17,555 bases of DNA, taken from positions 1 to 17,555 of the forward strand of contig DASZHS010000026.1 in NCBI GenBank assembly GCA_035937595.1. Direction: 5' to 3'. The notes under the pieces were generated by a model, which was not told the origin of the DNA, made no database searches, and saw only the letters and a program-made list of their open reading frames with translations. The position numbers and the translations under genes are program-made. Below are positions 1-7,272 of this stretch, piece after piece (positions within the stretch are counted from its first letter, which is position 1; every line of letters starts with the position of its first letter). The stretch is from Palsa-459 sp035937595. Its GTDB lineage: Bacteria > Actinomycetota > Acidimicrobiia > Acidimicrobiales > RAAP-2.

Positions 1-1142
1 GTGCACGGGTCATCGGCCGGGGCGCGAGGAACTTCCGGGCCTACGCCGACCTCGCCGAGGCCCACGAGCCGCGCCGGTGGGCGTCCAACGGCACGGACAA
101 CGCCGTCGTGCGCATGCCCGCGGGGCCGACCGTCGTCATCACGCCGTGGAACGCGCCGTTCATGCTCTCCACCTGGAAGGTGGCCCCCGCCCTCGCCGCG
201 GGCAACCCCGTCGTGCTCAAGCCCGCGGAGTGGTCGCCGCTCAGCTGCTCGCTGCTGTGCGACCTCGCCGAGGCGGCCGGCGTGCCGCCGGGTGTCCTCA
301 ACGTCGTCCAGGGGCTCGGGGCCGAGGTCGGCGCCGCCCTCGTGGCGGACCCGCGGGTGCGGCGCATCAGCTTCACCGGCTCGCCGGCGACCGGCGTCGC
401 GATCGGCGTCGCCGCGGCGCGCAACCTCGTGCCGTTCACGGCCGAGCTCGGCGGGAAGGGCCCGCTCGTCGTCTTCGACGACGCGGACCTCGACGCCGCG
501 GCGGCGACCGCGGCGAAGATGTACGACGACGCGGGGCAGGTCTGCCTCGCCGGCACCCGCCTGCTCGTCGACGCCGCGGTCCACGACGCGTTCTTCGAGC
601 GGTTCCGGACCGCGACCGACGCCCACGTGCTCGGCGACCCGCGCGACGCCGCGACGACGGTGTCGCCGCTCATCCACCCCGACCACCTCGCGCGTGTCGA
701 GGGGTTCGTGGAGCGCGCGCGGTCCGCGGGCGACGAGGTCGTCTTCGGCGGGCGGCGCTGGAAGGACGACGGGCTCTGGTACGAGCCGACCCTCGTCGTC
801 CCCCGCGCCAGCGACGCCGAGATCGTCCAGGCGGAGGTCTTCGGCCCGGTCCTCACGCTCCAGACGTTCCGCACCGAGGACGAGGCGATCGCGCTCGCCA
901 ACTCCACGCGCTACGGGCTCTCGGCGATGGTCTTCACCGCGGACGCCGCGCGGGCGGCGCGCTGCAACGACGCCATCCGCGCGGGGACGATCTGGACGAA
1001 CTGCTTCTTGGTGCGGGACCTCACCGCGCCGTTCGGCGGCTGCGGGATCAGCGGGATCGGCCGCGAGGGCGGTGACTACGCCCTGGACTTCTACAGCGAG
1101 CTCAAGACCACCCAGGTGAAGGAGGGGACGACGCATGGGTGA
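1..1142 (+). CDS. hpaE: Aldehyde dehydrogenase, 5'-truncated; probable 5-carboxymethyl-2-hydroxymuconate semialdehyde dehydrogenase
   Basis: NAD(P)-dependent aldehyde dehydrogenase, open at the window's left edge. The reading frame starts at base 3 and 379 residues are present, so about 100 N-terminal residues lie outside. The family signature is complete over the visible part: a cofactor-binding TPWNAPF motif, the general-base Glu in ELGGKGP (Glu codon 444-446), the catalytic Cys in GQVCLAG (codon 543-545), EVFGPVL, and a C-terminal FGGCGISGIGREGG. The substrate is assigned from context. The next gene, overlapping by 8 nt, is an HpaD-type ring-cleavage dioxygenase whose product is a carboxymethyl-hydroxymuconic semialdehyde, and oxidation of that semialdehyde is the HpaE step of homoprotocatechuate breakdown. 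A related 2-hydroxymuconic semialdehyde dehydrogenase is the main alternative. The family call is very secure; the substrate call is moderate. Confidence 0.85.
   Translation, partial: ARVIGRGARNFRAYADLAEAHEPRRWASNGTDNAVVRMPAGPTVVITPWNAPFMLSTWKVAPALAAGNPVVLKPAEWSPLSCSLLCDLAEAAGVPPGVLNVVQGLGAEVGAALVADPRVRRISFTGSPATGVAIGVAAARNLVPFTAELGGKGPLVVFDDADLDAAAATAAKMYDDAGQVCLAGTRLLVDAAVHDAFFERFRTATDAHVLGDPRDAATTVSPLIHPDHLARVEGFVERARSAGDEVVFGGRRWKDDGLWYEPTLVVPRASDAEIVQAEVFGPVLTLQTFRTEDEAIALANSTRYGLSAMVFTADAARAARCNDAIRAGTIWTNCFLVRDLTAPFGGCGISGIGREGGDYALDFYSELKTTQVKEGTTHG
1119..1125 (+). promoter_or_regulatory. Shine-Dalgarno site of the ring-cleavage dioxygenase gene
   Basis: AAGGAGG lies 9 nt before the ATG at 1135, inside the end of the dehydrogenase gene. 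It fixes the dioxygenase start and supports co-translation of the two genes. Confidence 0.7.
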
Positions 1143-2013
1143 GGTGGTGGGGGCGGCCGTGCTGGCCCACGTGCCGACGATCGTGCTCCCCGACGCCGTG
1201 CGTCGCGAGCTCAACGAGGGCCGCGAGTCGACGCTCTACACCGGGCTGCACGACGTGCGCCGAGAGGTCTTCGACGTGCTGCAGCCCGACCTCGTCGTCG
1301 TCTTCGACTCGCACTGGTTCACGACCGTCGAGTTCGTGATCGCGGCCCAGGCGCGGCGCGCGGGCCGCTACACCTCAGAGGAGCTCCCCCGGGGCATGTG
1401 TCAGGTCCCCTACGACGTCGAAGGCGACCCCGAGTTCGCGAGGGCCGTGGCCGCGGCGGCCGACTCGGTCGAGGACTGCTGGATCACCGCGATCGACGAC
1501 GAGTGCCTGCCGATCCACTACCCGACGGTGAACCTGCTCGGGTTCCTCCAGGGCCCGGAGCGCTGGGTCTCGGTGAGCGTCGCGCAGACCGGCCAGCCGC
1601 CGGACTTCCTCGCCGTGGGCACGTGCGTCGCGCGTGCGGTCGCCGCGCTCGATCGCCGCGTCTTCCTCATCGGCTCGGGCGCGCTCAGCCACACGTTCTG
1701 GCCGCTGCGCGAGCTGCGCGCGCATGAGGCCGCGGGCGAGGAGCACATCTTCACGAAGGAGGCGGCCACCGCCGACCACGAGGTCCTCGAGCGCTGGGAG
1801 CGCGGCGACCACAAAGCGGTCATCGACGCGATGCCCGAGTACCTGAAGGTCCGCCCGGAGGGCCGCTTTGGGCACTACCTCATGCTCGCGGCGGCGATCG
1901 GCGGCCGGGACTGCACGGCGCGCGGCCGGGCGTTCTCGGCCTACGAGAACTCGATCGGCACCGGCCAGGCCCACGTCGTCTTCGAGCAACCGGACGGCGG
2001 CTGGACCGCCTGA
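1135..2013 (+). CDS. hpaD: Class III extradiol dioxygenase, HpaD-like (3,4-dihydroxyphenylacetate 2,3-dioxygenase)
   Basis: A 292-residue LigB-superfamily ring-cleavage dioxygenase using non-haem iron. It should open the ring of homoprotocatechuate (3,4-dihydroxyphenylacetate) next to the hydroxyls to give the semialdehyde used by the upstream dehydrogenase. From memory it aligns along its length with the E. coli C HpaD type: AHVP at 11-14 with candidate iron ligand His12, VVVFDSHW at 54-61 with candidate ligand His60, a YTSEELP stretch at 79-85, GSGALSH at 180-186 whose His186 matches the family's acid/base His, and a C-terminal GTGQAHVVF at 275-283. The ATG overlaps the dehydrogenase stop by 8 nt, and the stop TGA shares its last base with the next gene's ATG. 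The family is sure. The exact catechol could differ, for example a substituted or amino-phenolic substrate. Confidence 0.85.
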   Translation: MGEVVGAAVLAHVPTIVLPDAVRRELNEGRESTLYTGLHDVRREVFDVLQPDLVVVFDSHWFTTVEFVIAAQARRAGRYTSEELPRGMCQVPYDVEGDPEFARAVAAAADSVEDCWITAIDDECLPIHYPTVNLLGFLQGPERWVSVSVAQTGQPPDFLAVGTCVARAVAALDRRVFLIGSGALSHTFWPLRELRAHEAAGEEHIFTKEAATADHEVLERWERGDHKAVIDAMPEYLKVRPEGRFGHYLMLAAAIGGRDCTARGRAFSAYENSIGTGQAHVVFEQPDGGWTA

Positions 2014-2810
2014 TGGAGGGGCTGAGCTTCCCGCGGACCTCGACGGGGAGGTCCTCGATCCTGCCGCCGCTGCCCTGGCACTACTCAGGAGACCTCCTCA
2101 CCGTCGAGTACCGCACGGACCCCACCGCGATCCGCCGCCTGCTGCCCCCCGAGCTCGCTCTTCCGCACGACGACGAGGATCCCGGCGCGGTCGCGTTCAT
2201 CTGGGCGGACTGGCAGGCCTGCAGCGACGACGGCCGCGAGCTCGACGACCCGATCCGCCTGCAGTACAAGGAGGCGTTCGTCGTCGTGCGGTGCCGCTGG
2301 CGCGACCAGCTGTGGTCGCGCTGCGTGTTCATCTGGGTGGACAAGGACTTCGCCATGGTTCGTGGCCACCTGCAGGGCTACCCGAAGAAGCTGGGGTCGG
2401 TCCAGCTCTCCCGCCCCGTCACCGTCGGACGCGGCGGGCCTCGCCTCGAGCCCGGGGGGCGGTTCGCCGCGACCCTCGCCGCCTACGACCGTCGGCTCGC
2501 CGCGGCGCGCGTGACTCTCACCGCCACGTCGGAGACCAACGGGTTCGTGAACGCGCTGCCGATGCTGCACCACCGCTTCCTCGCGGCGATCGAGGGGGAC
2601 GGCACCGACACGTTCCGCGAGCTCGTGACCATGCGCGGCCGCGACGTCGAGCTCGCCCAGCCCTGGGCGGGCACCGCCGAGCTCGAGCTCTACGACTCGC
2701 CCGTCGAGGAGCTCACCTCGCTCACGGTGCGTGAGGTCCTCGGGGGGTACTGGCGCAGCGTGGGGACGACGTTCGCCGGCGGCGAGACGCTCGCGCGCGA
2801 GGGCGTGTGA
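2013..2810 (+). CDS. Acetoacetate decarboxylase-fold (ADC family) protein in aromatic catabolism cluster
   Basis: A 265-residue protein of the acetoacetate decarboxylase superfamily. The hallmark GYPKKLG is at 122-128; its two lysines, K125 and K126, correspond to the Schiff-base lysine and its pKa-lowering neighbour in true ADC. The N-terminal TVEYRTDP stretch with LLPPEL nearby (30-48) and the TSETNGFVNALP segment (172-183) also fit this fold. The ATG at 2013 shares a base with the preceding TGA and has no clear Shine-Dalgarno site, so translation is probably coupled. Superfamily members include decarboxylases, aldolase/dehydratases and hydrolase-like enzymes that work through a lysine imine. 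Its place directly after HpaE- and HpaD-like genes suggests it acts on a downstream oxo-acid, possibly in place of the usual HpaG decarboxylase, but that is inference. No decarboxylase of the HpaG/FAH fold is in the window. Confidence 0.75.
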   Translation: MEGLSFPRTSTGRSSILPPLPWHYSGDLLTVEYRTDPTAIRRLLPPELALPHDDEDPGAVAFIWADWQACSDDGRELDDPIRLQYKEAFVVVRCRWRDQLWSRCVFIWVDKDFAMVRGHLQGYPKKLGSVQLSRPVTVGRGGPRLEPGGRFAATLAAYDRRLAAARVTLTATSETNGFVNALPMLHHRFLAAIEGDGTDTFRELVTMRGRDVELAQPWAGTAELELYDSPVEELTSLTVREVLGGYWRSVGTTFAGGETLAREGV

Positions 2811-3217
2811 CGATGCGCGGGCGCGTCAACACCGACTGGTGGGGCGTCGCGCTCGACGCCGCCGATCCCCACGCCCTCGCGCGCTTCTACGCCGAGGTCC
2901 TCGGCTGGCCGGTCGCGAAGGCAGACCCGGACGGAGCGGCGATCGCCGTGCCGGGCACGAACGCCTTCGTCAGCTTCCAGCTCGCCCCCGGCTACGTGCC
3001 GCCGACCTGGCCCGCCGAGGCGGGTCGCCAGCAGATGATGCTCCACCTCGACGTCGCCGTCGACGAGCTGGCCGCCGCCGTGGCGGACGCGGTCGCGCTC
3101 GGGGCAACGCTCGCCGCGTTCCAGTCCCAAGACGACGTGCGCGTGCTCCTGGACCCAGAGGGGCACCCGTTCTGCCTGTACCTCGACACCGACGCGAAGG
3201 CGTCCGCCCCTGCCTGA
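2807..3217 (+). CDS. VOC (glyoxalase/bleomycin-resistance) family protein
   Basis: A 136-residue single vicinal-oxygen-chelate unit. The first beta-alpha module contains the helix ALARFYAEVLGW (23-34); the second has MMLHLDV (77-83) and ends in LLDPEGHPFCLY (114-125), the usual closing strand of VOC proteins. GTG 2807 gives a GTGA overlap with the ADC-fold gene; ATG 2813 is the alternative start. The N-terminal position that normally carries a metal-binding His is hydrophobic here (WWGVALDA, 11-18), while His80 is kept, so the metal site may be incomplete or shared across a dimer. As last gene of the block it may be an isomerase, lyase or accessory enzyme of the same pathway, but it could equally be a substrate-binding protein. 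No specific reaction can be named. Confidence 0.75.
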   Translation: MTMRGRVNTDWWGVALDAADPHALARFYAEVLGWPVAKADPDGAAIAVPGTNAFVSFQLAPGYVPPTWPAEAGRQQMMLHLDVAVDELAAAVADAVALGATLAAFQSQDDVRVLLDPEGHPFCLYLDTDAKASAPA

Positions 3218-3236
3218 GCGCACCGCTCGGCGGCGC

Positions 3237-3253
3237 GGCGAGCTCGGCTCGCC
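3237..3253. terminator. Hairpin between converging genes, candidate bidirectional terminator
   Basis: GGCGAGC-TCG-GCTCGCC is a perfect 7-bp stem with a 3-nt loop in the 59-bp gap between the VOC gene (ends 3217) and the convergent secreted-protein gene (ends 3277). There is no T-tract, as is common in very GC-rich actinobacteria, so the terminator call rests on stem and position. Confidence 0.5.
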
Positions 3254-3276
3254 CAGGTGTGCGCCTCGGTGTCCTC

Positions 3277-5619
3277 CTAGGTGCGCACGACGCTCGAGGC
3301 GGCGGCGAGGAACCCCGCAGAGGCGGTCGCGACGATCCGGACGTAGTACGCGGCGGCGGTGAGCCCCGCCACGCCGGTGCCCGAGCGGTAGCCGGTTCGC
3401 ACCACACAGCGCGACGACATCGCCGAGTTCGCGCACGCCTGGAGCGTGTAGCGCTGCGAGCTGGGGGCGCCCGCCGCACCCGTGAAGCGCACGACGAGCA
3501 CGCCGTGCGACAGCGTCGCCTTGGTCACCTTCGGCGCGGCGAGCTGGACCGTCGCGCGCACCGCCCGGCTCACCTGGGAGCGCGCCGCCAGGTAGCCCGG
3601 CGAGCCGACCGCCACGACGACCACGCGGTAGCCCGCACCGGGCCGCAACCCGCTGAGCTGGCCGCCCGACGCGACGTGCGCGGTCGTCACGCAGCCCGTC
3701 GTCATCGCGCGGTTCCGACACGCCGTCGCCGCGTAGACCTGGCCCGGCAGCGCGGTGCGAGGGATCGCGTAGACCACCGTCAGCTGGCCCTTCTTCGTGG
3801 TCGAGGGCCGCACCGATCGCAGCGTCGGCGCTCCCAGGCGACTGGTGGCGCGACGCGGGCCGACGACCAAGGAGGCCGCCGCGTAGAACCCGAGGCCCGC
3901 GGGTGCGGTGGCGACGGCCCAGTACAGGGTCCCCGGCGCGAGCCCGCCGATGGTCGCCCCGGTCGTCAGGCTCGCCCGGGACCGGCACCCCTTCGTCATC
4001 ACGGCGTTGGCGCAGACGCGCAGCGCGTAGGTCTCGCCAAGCGGCGCGCCGCTCGGCGCCGCGATGGTGGCGACCACGCTGCCGACCGTGGTCGTCGAGG
4101 ACGCGACGCCGAGCTTCGGTCCCGGGTTCGTGTGGAACTGGAGGGTGTGGGCCGTCCCGCCGTCTTGGTTCTCCACGGTCACCGTGTCGGTGCCGAGCGC
4201 GGTCCCGTCGGGCGCGCGGATCGCGACCTCGAGCTCGGACGACGACACCCACGTCGTGGCGCCGATCGACAGCGTCGCGTCGGCCTTCGCGCCGGTCCCG
4301 ACGACGAGCTGCGCGTTGCGACGAAAGCCCGTCCCGTGCACCACCAGGGTGACGGCGGTGTTCGCACCGACGCCGCCCGGCGCGAGCGAGGCCTCGGTGG
4401 GCAGCGGGTCGACGGACAGCACGCCCGTCGCGATCGAGAACGCACCGCCGCCGTCGGTGGCGGTCACGTCGTGCGGTCCGACGGTGGCCGAGGGGCTCAC
4501 CGTGATCGTCGCGACCATCCGGCCCGGCGAGACGTAGCGCGGGTGGCCGATCGTGACGTCGCCACCCGACGAGCTGAACGTGGTCGTCGGCGTGAAGTTG
4601 ACGCCGAGCAGGGCCTCGGTCCGGGTCACGCCGACCGCGAGTGAGTCGACCTTGGTCACCTGCGGCGCCTCGAGCACCGAGAACGCGCGCCTCGAGGTCG
4701 CCGAGCCGCCCGAGTCGCAGTTCGTCATGGTCACGTCGCGCGGCCCGAACGGGGCGGTCGGTGCGACCGTGAGCGTCGCGTACAGCACGGTCCCGAGCGC
4801 CGAGCTCACCGAGTCCACCGTGACGCCGCTCCCCGAGATCGACAGGGTGGGCTCTTTGTTCCTGCACACCTCGAAGTTCGCCCCCAGGACCTTCACGCCC
4901 TGGCTCACCGTGTTCTGGCCGAGGGGCGTCACCGACGTCACCGTCGGCGCGGGCCGGACGCGAACGCCGTTCTGGGCGACCCAGCTGGCGAGGCCCTGGG
5001 TGATCGTCATCGTCCGCCACGTGGTCGTCGCACGGCGCGCGACGGTGAAGGCGAGGTCGAGCACGTGGCCGCCGCCGATCGTCGTGCTGGCGACCGTCAC
5101 GCCGGTGCCGCTGATCGAGACCGTCGGCGGCGAGGTGAAGGTCGGCCGCACGAGGGAGGTCGACCACCCGACGGCACCCTGGCCGACCGCCCACCTCGCG
5201 AGGACGGCCTGGTAGTCCACGTGGAGCGCCCGGCGCCGCAGCGCCCTGGCGCCGTCGGGGTTGGTCACGGTCAAGGTGTGCGCGCCGACGGTCGCCCAGG
5301 TGGCGACGAGCAGCTTCACGGCGAGCTTCGATGCGGTCACGGACTGCACCTGGCACCGCACGCCGTGGCCCAGGGAGACCGTCGCCCCGAGGGCGAACCG
5401 CGAGCCGTGGATCACGAGGTAGGTCGTCTCCCCCGCGTTGACGCTCGAGATCGACAGCGAGGAGATCGACGGCGCCGAGCGCGCGGTGGCGAGGGGCGAG
5501 ACGCGCGACGTCGCCCTCGCCGGCACGGCCACGCCGACGGCGCACCCGGCGGCCACCAGCGCGACGGCGAGCCGCCGACCGACCCGGCGCGACCACGGCG
5601 TGCCCCGCGGGGCGCGCAC
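3277..5619 (-). CDS. Secreted multi-domain protein: IPT/TIG-like domains plus three FN3-like C-x8-C repeats
   Basis: A 780-residue predicted secreted protein of unknown function. An n-region with several arginines (11-16) precedes a hydrophobic core (17-32) and a probable cleavage site after VPARA (32-36). Five IPT/TIG-like beta units follow, at about 48-135, 136-225, 226-318, 319-404 and 405-500, rich in GTGVTV- and VTVTNPDG-type motifs. Three FN3-like units occupy about 501-596, 597-694 and 695-780. Each FN3-like unit has one C-x8-C loop: C536/C545, C634/C643 and C729/C738. Residues 140-310 are clearly homologous to 303-473 of the upstream gene, including a matching Cys pair (C252/C301). 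GTG 5619 was chosen because AGGTGG lies 5 nt before it; GTG 5679 would add 20 residues, and the open frame further upstream overlaps the neighbouring gene. No sorting motif or transmembrane anchor is seen at the C-terminus. A surface, adhesive or envelope-structural role is inference. Confidence 0.8.
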   Translation of the reverse strand: MRAPRGTPWSRRVGRRLAVALVAAGCAVGVAVPARATSRVSPLATARSAPSISSLSISSVNAGETTYLVIHGSRFALGATVSLGHGVRCQVQSVTASKLAVKLLVATWATVGAHTLTVTNPDGARALRRRALHVDYQAVLARWAVGQGAVGWSTSLVRPTFTSPPTVSISGTGVTVASTTIGGGHVLDLAFTVARRATTTWRTMTITQGLASWVAQNGVRVRPAPTVTSVTPLGQNTVSQGVKVLGANFEVCRNKEPTLSISGSGVTVDSVSSALGTVLYATLTVAPTAPFGPRDVTMTNCDSGGSATSRRAFSVLEAPQVTKVDSLAVGVTRTEALLGVNFTPTTTFSSSGGDVTIGHPRYVSPGRMVATITVSPSATVGPHDVTATDGGGAFSIATGVLSVDPLPTEASLAPGGVGANTAVTLVVHGTGFRRNAQLVVGTGAKADATLSIGATTWVSSSELEVAIRAPDGTALGTDTVTVENQDGGTAHTLQFHTNPGPKLGVASSTTTVGSVVATIAAPSGAPLGETYALRVCANAVMTKGCRSRASLTTGATIGGLAPGTLYWAVATAPAGLGFYAAASLVVGPRRATSRLGAPTLRSVRPSTTKKGQLTVVYAIPRTALPGQVYAATACRNRAMTTGCVTTAHVASGGQLSGLRPGAGYRVVVVAVGSPGYLAARSQVSRAVRATVQLAAPKVTKATLSHGVLVVRFTGAAGAPSSQRYTLQACANSAMSSRCVVRTGYRSGTGVAGLTAAAYYVRIVATASAGFLAAASSVVRT

Positions 5620-5699
5620 GCCGACCACCTGGTGGCCCCGACGGGTCGCGGTGGCTCGCCCGTCGCTCGACGCGTCCACGATCGCGGGTCCCGAGGTCC

Positions 5700-7145
5700 C
5701 TACCCCGCGGTCACGGTGAGCACGCCGACCGACGTGGCGGTGCCGCCGGAGTCGCAGTTGGTCATCGTCACGTCGCGTGGCCCGACGGCGGCCGCCGGGT
5801 CGACCGAGACGCTCACGTACATGAGGTCGCCGAACGCCGGCGTCGCGAGGTAGACCGACACCCCCGAGCCCGAGACGGTGACGACGGGATCGCGGTTGGC
5901 GCACACCTCAAAGTTCGCGCCCCGCACGGCGACCGTCTTGAACGAGGTGTTCTGACGGAGCGACGGGAAGTGCGTGATCGTGGGCGGGAGGCGCACCTTG
6001 AGCGCGCGCGGGACGACCCAGCGGCTGAGCCCGTCGGTGATCGTCATCGTGCGCCAGGTCGCCGCCGACGTCGCCGAGATCGTGAACTGCACGACCATGA
6101 GCCCCGCCCCGTTGATCGACTCGCTGGCGACGGTCACGCCCGACCCGGAGAACGCGAGGGTCGGGAGATCCGCGAGGAGCGGCCGACGCAGCGTCGTCGT
6201 CCACTGGACGGCGCCGTCGCCCACGGCCCACCTCGTGAAGGTGGGTGCGTGGTCGATGCGCAGCGCGTCGCGGCGTGCCACCGTGCCGAGGTCCGGGTTC
6301 GTGAGCGTGACGGTGCGCTCCCCGACCGTGGCCCTCGCGGTCGCGTGGAGGGTGGCGACGAGGGTCGTGGGCGTGACGGAGGTCACCGTCGCGCTGACGT
6401 CCGGACCGAGGTTGAGCGTCGCCCCGGGCTGGAACCCCGTGCCGGTGAGCACCTCGGTGGTCGTCTCGTCCTCGTTGAGCACCGAGGTCGTGAGGCCGGT
6501 GATCGACGGCGCCGCGTCGACGACGACCGCGGCGGGGTCCGAGCCGACGCCCCCGTCCGGGTTGGTCGCCGTCACCGTCGTCGCCCCGAGCCCACCCGTG
6601 CGCGGGAACCTCGCGAGGACGATCGCCAACGACGAGGAGCGGACGAGGACCTGCCGCGGGCGCGTCGCGCCGATCGTGACCGCCAGGCCGTGCTCGAAGT
6701 GCGTCCCGGTGAGCGTGAGGCGCCGCAGGCGCCCGGACTGCGCGACGGACCCCGGGCGCACCCCGGTGAGGGTGGGCGGGGGCGCCAGCACGAGGGCGTG
6801 GGCGAGGGTCGCGGCGTGGTCACCGACCGTGACGCGGAGCGAGCGCCGCCCGAGGGCGGCGCCGCCCGCCGCGGTGAGCGAGGTCGTGAGGCGCGTCGGG
6901 CTCGCGACCGTCGTGTGCGCCGACGAGACGCCGCCGCCGCTCACCTCGACCACGGCGCCCGGACGGAAACCCGAGCCGCTGACCGTAACCGTGCGCGTCG
7001 CCCCCGCGGCGAGCTGGTGCGGGGCGAGGGCCGACACCGTGACGGGTGGACTCGCCGAGGCGCCGACCTCAAAGGCCACGAGGCACGTCGTGGCGAGGGC
7101 GGCCGCCGAGAGCACGCGCCTCGTCGCCACACGCCAGTCGGACAC
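5700..7145 (-). CDS. Secreted IPT/TIG-repeat protein, paralogue of the downstream gene
   Basis: A 481-residue predicted secreted protein. The signal peptide has a basic start (R5, R9, R10), a hydrophobic core (11-24) and a likely cleavage after GASA (28-31). It is made of five beta-sandwich units of IPT/TIG character at about 36-120, 123-210, 212-298, 303-386 and 388-479, with motifs such as VTVSGSGFRPGA (53-64) and VTATNPDGG (191-199). The last two units (303-473) match 140-310 of the downstream protein, with RWAVGDGAVQW, TWRTMTITDGLSRWV, GANFEVC and VTMTNCDSGG and a Cys pair at C415/C464. GTG 7145 is supported by GAGGAGG at 7150-7156. The stop is 80 nt from the next gene's preferred start, or 20 nt from the alternative one, so the two are probably co-transcribed. 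There is no catalytic motif. Function unknown; extracellular structure or adhesion is the family-level guess. Confidence 0.8.
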   Translation of the reverse strand: MSDWRVATRRVLSAAALATTCLVAFEVGASASPPVTVSALAPHQLAAGATRTVTVSGSGFRPGAVVEVSGGGVSSAHTTVASPTRLTTSLTAAGGAALGRRSLRVTVGDHAATLAHALVLAPPPTLTGVRPGSVAQSGRLRRLTLTGTHFEHGLAVTIGATRPRQVLVRSSSLAIVLARFPRTGGLGATTVTATNPDGGVGSDPAAVVVDAAPSITGLTTSVLNEDETTTEVLTGTGFQPGATLNLGPDVSATVTSVTPTTLVATLHATARATVGERTVTLTNPDLGTVARRDALRIDHAPTFTRWAVGDGAVQWTTTLRRPLLADLPTLAFSGSGVTVASESINGAGLMVVQFTISATSAATWRTMTITDGLSRWVVPRALKVRLPPTITHFPSLRQNTSFKTVAVRGANFEVCANRDPVVTVSGSGVSVYLATPAFGDLMYVSVSVDPAAAVGPRDVTMTNCDSGGTATSVGVLTVTAG

Positions 7146-7272
7146 CGCGCCTCCTCGTGCGCAGTCTTCCAGATCTCGCCGTCGGATCGCCCCGCACGGC
7201 CACGTCGCGACGCACCTCAACCAGCGGTGACGTCACACGACATGCATCCGGGCGACGGCATGGAGCGACCGC
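7146..7272. promoter_or_regulatory. Intergenic region with two 10-bp perfect palindromes
   Basis: This 127-bp gap between gcvPB and the first IPT/TIG gene holds CGTCGCGACG at 7203-7212 and GTGACGTCAC at 7227-7236, both perfect inverted repeats. They are about 60-90 bp upstream of GTG 7145 and could be operators for the secreted-protein genes. No TANNNT box and no clear terminator for gcvPB is visible here. The operator role is inference. Confidence 0.3.
7150..7156 (-). promoter_or_regulatory. Shine-Dalgarno site deciding the start of the first IPT/TIG gene
   Basis: On the minus strand GAGGAGG lies 4 nt upstream of GTG 7145. It favours this GTG, which gives a clean signal peptide, over an upstream in-frame ATG at 7220 whose extra 25 residues look non-coding. 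Confidence 0.7.

Noticed and set aside
2690..5596. 968-residue open frame on the minus strand across the VOC gene and the secreted-protein gene
   Set aside because: It is Arg/Gly/Asp-rich low-complexity translation in a shadow frame, common at this GC content. The real frame here has a signal peptide and domain repeats.
3280..5600. CRISPR-like or tandem DNA repeats in the secreted-protein genes
   Set aside because: The repetition is at protein-domain level, with diverged units of about 90-95 residues. There are no short identical repeats with regular spacers.
5620..5904. Upstream extension of the second secreted protein into the first paralogue
   Set aside because: The bases at 5700-5904 encode the conserved C-terminus of the first paralogue. 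The extension is Arg-rich and would bury the signal peptide.
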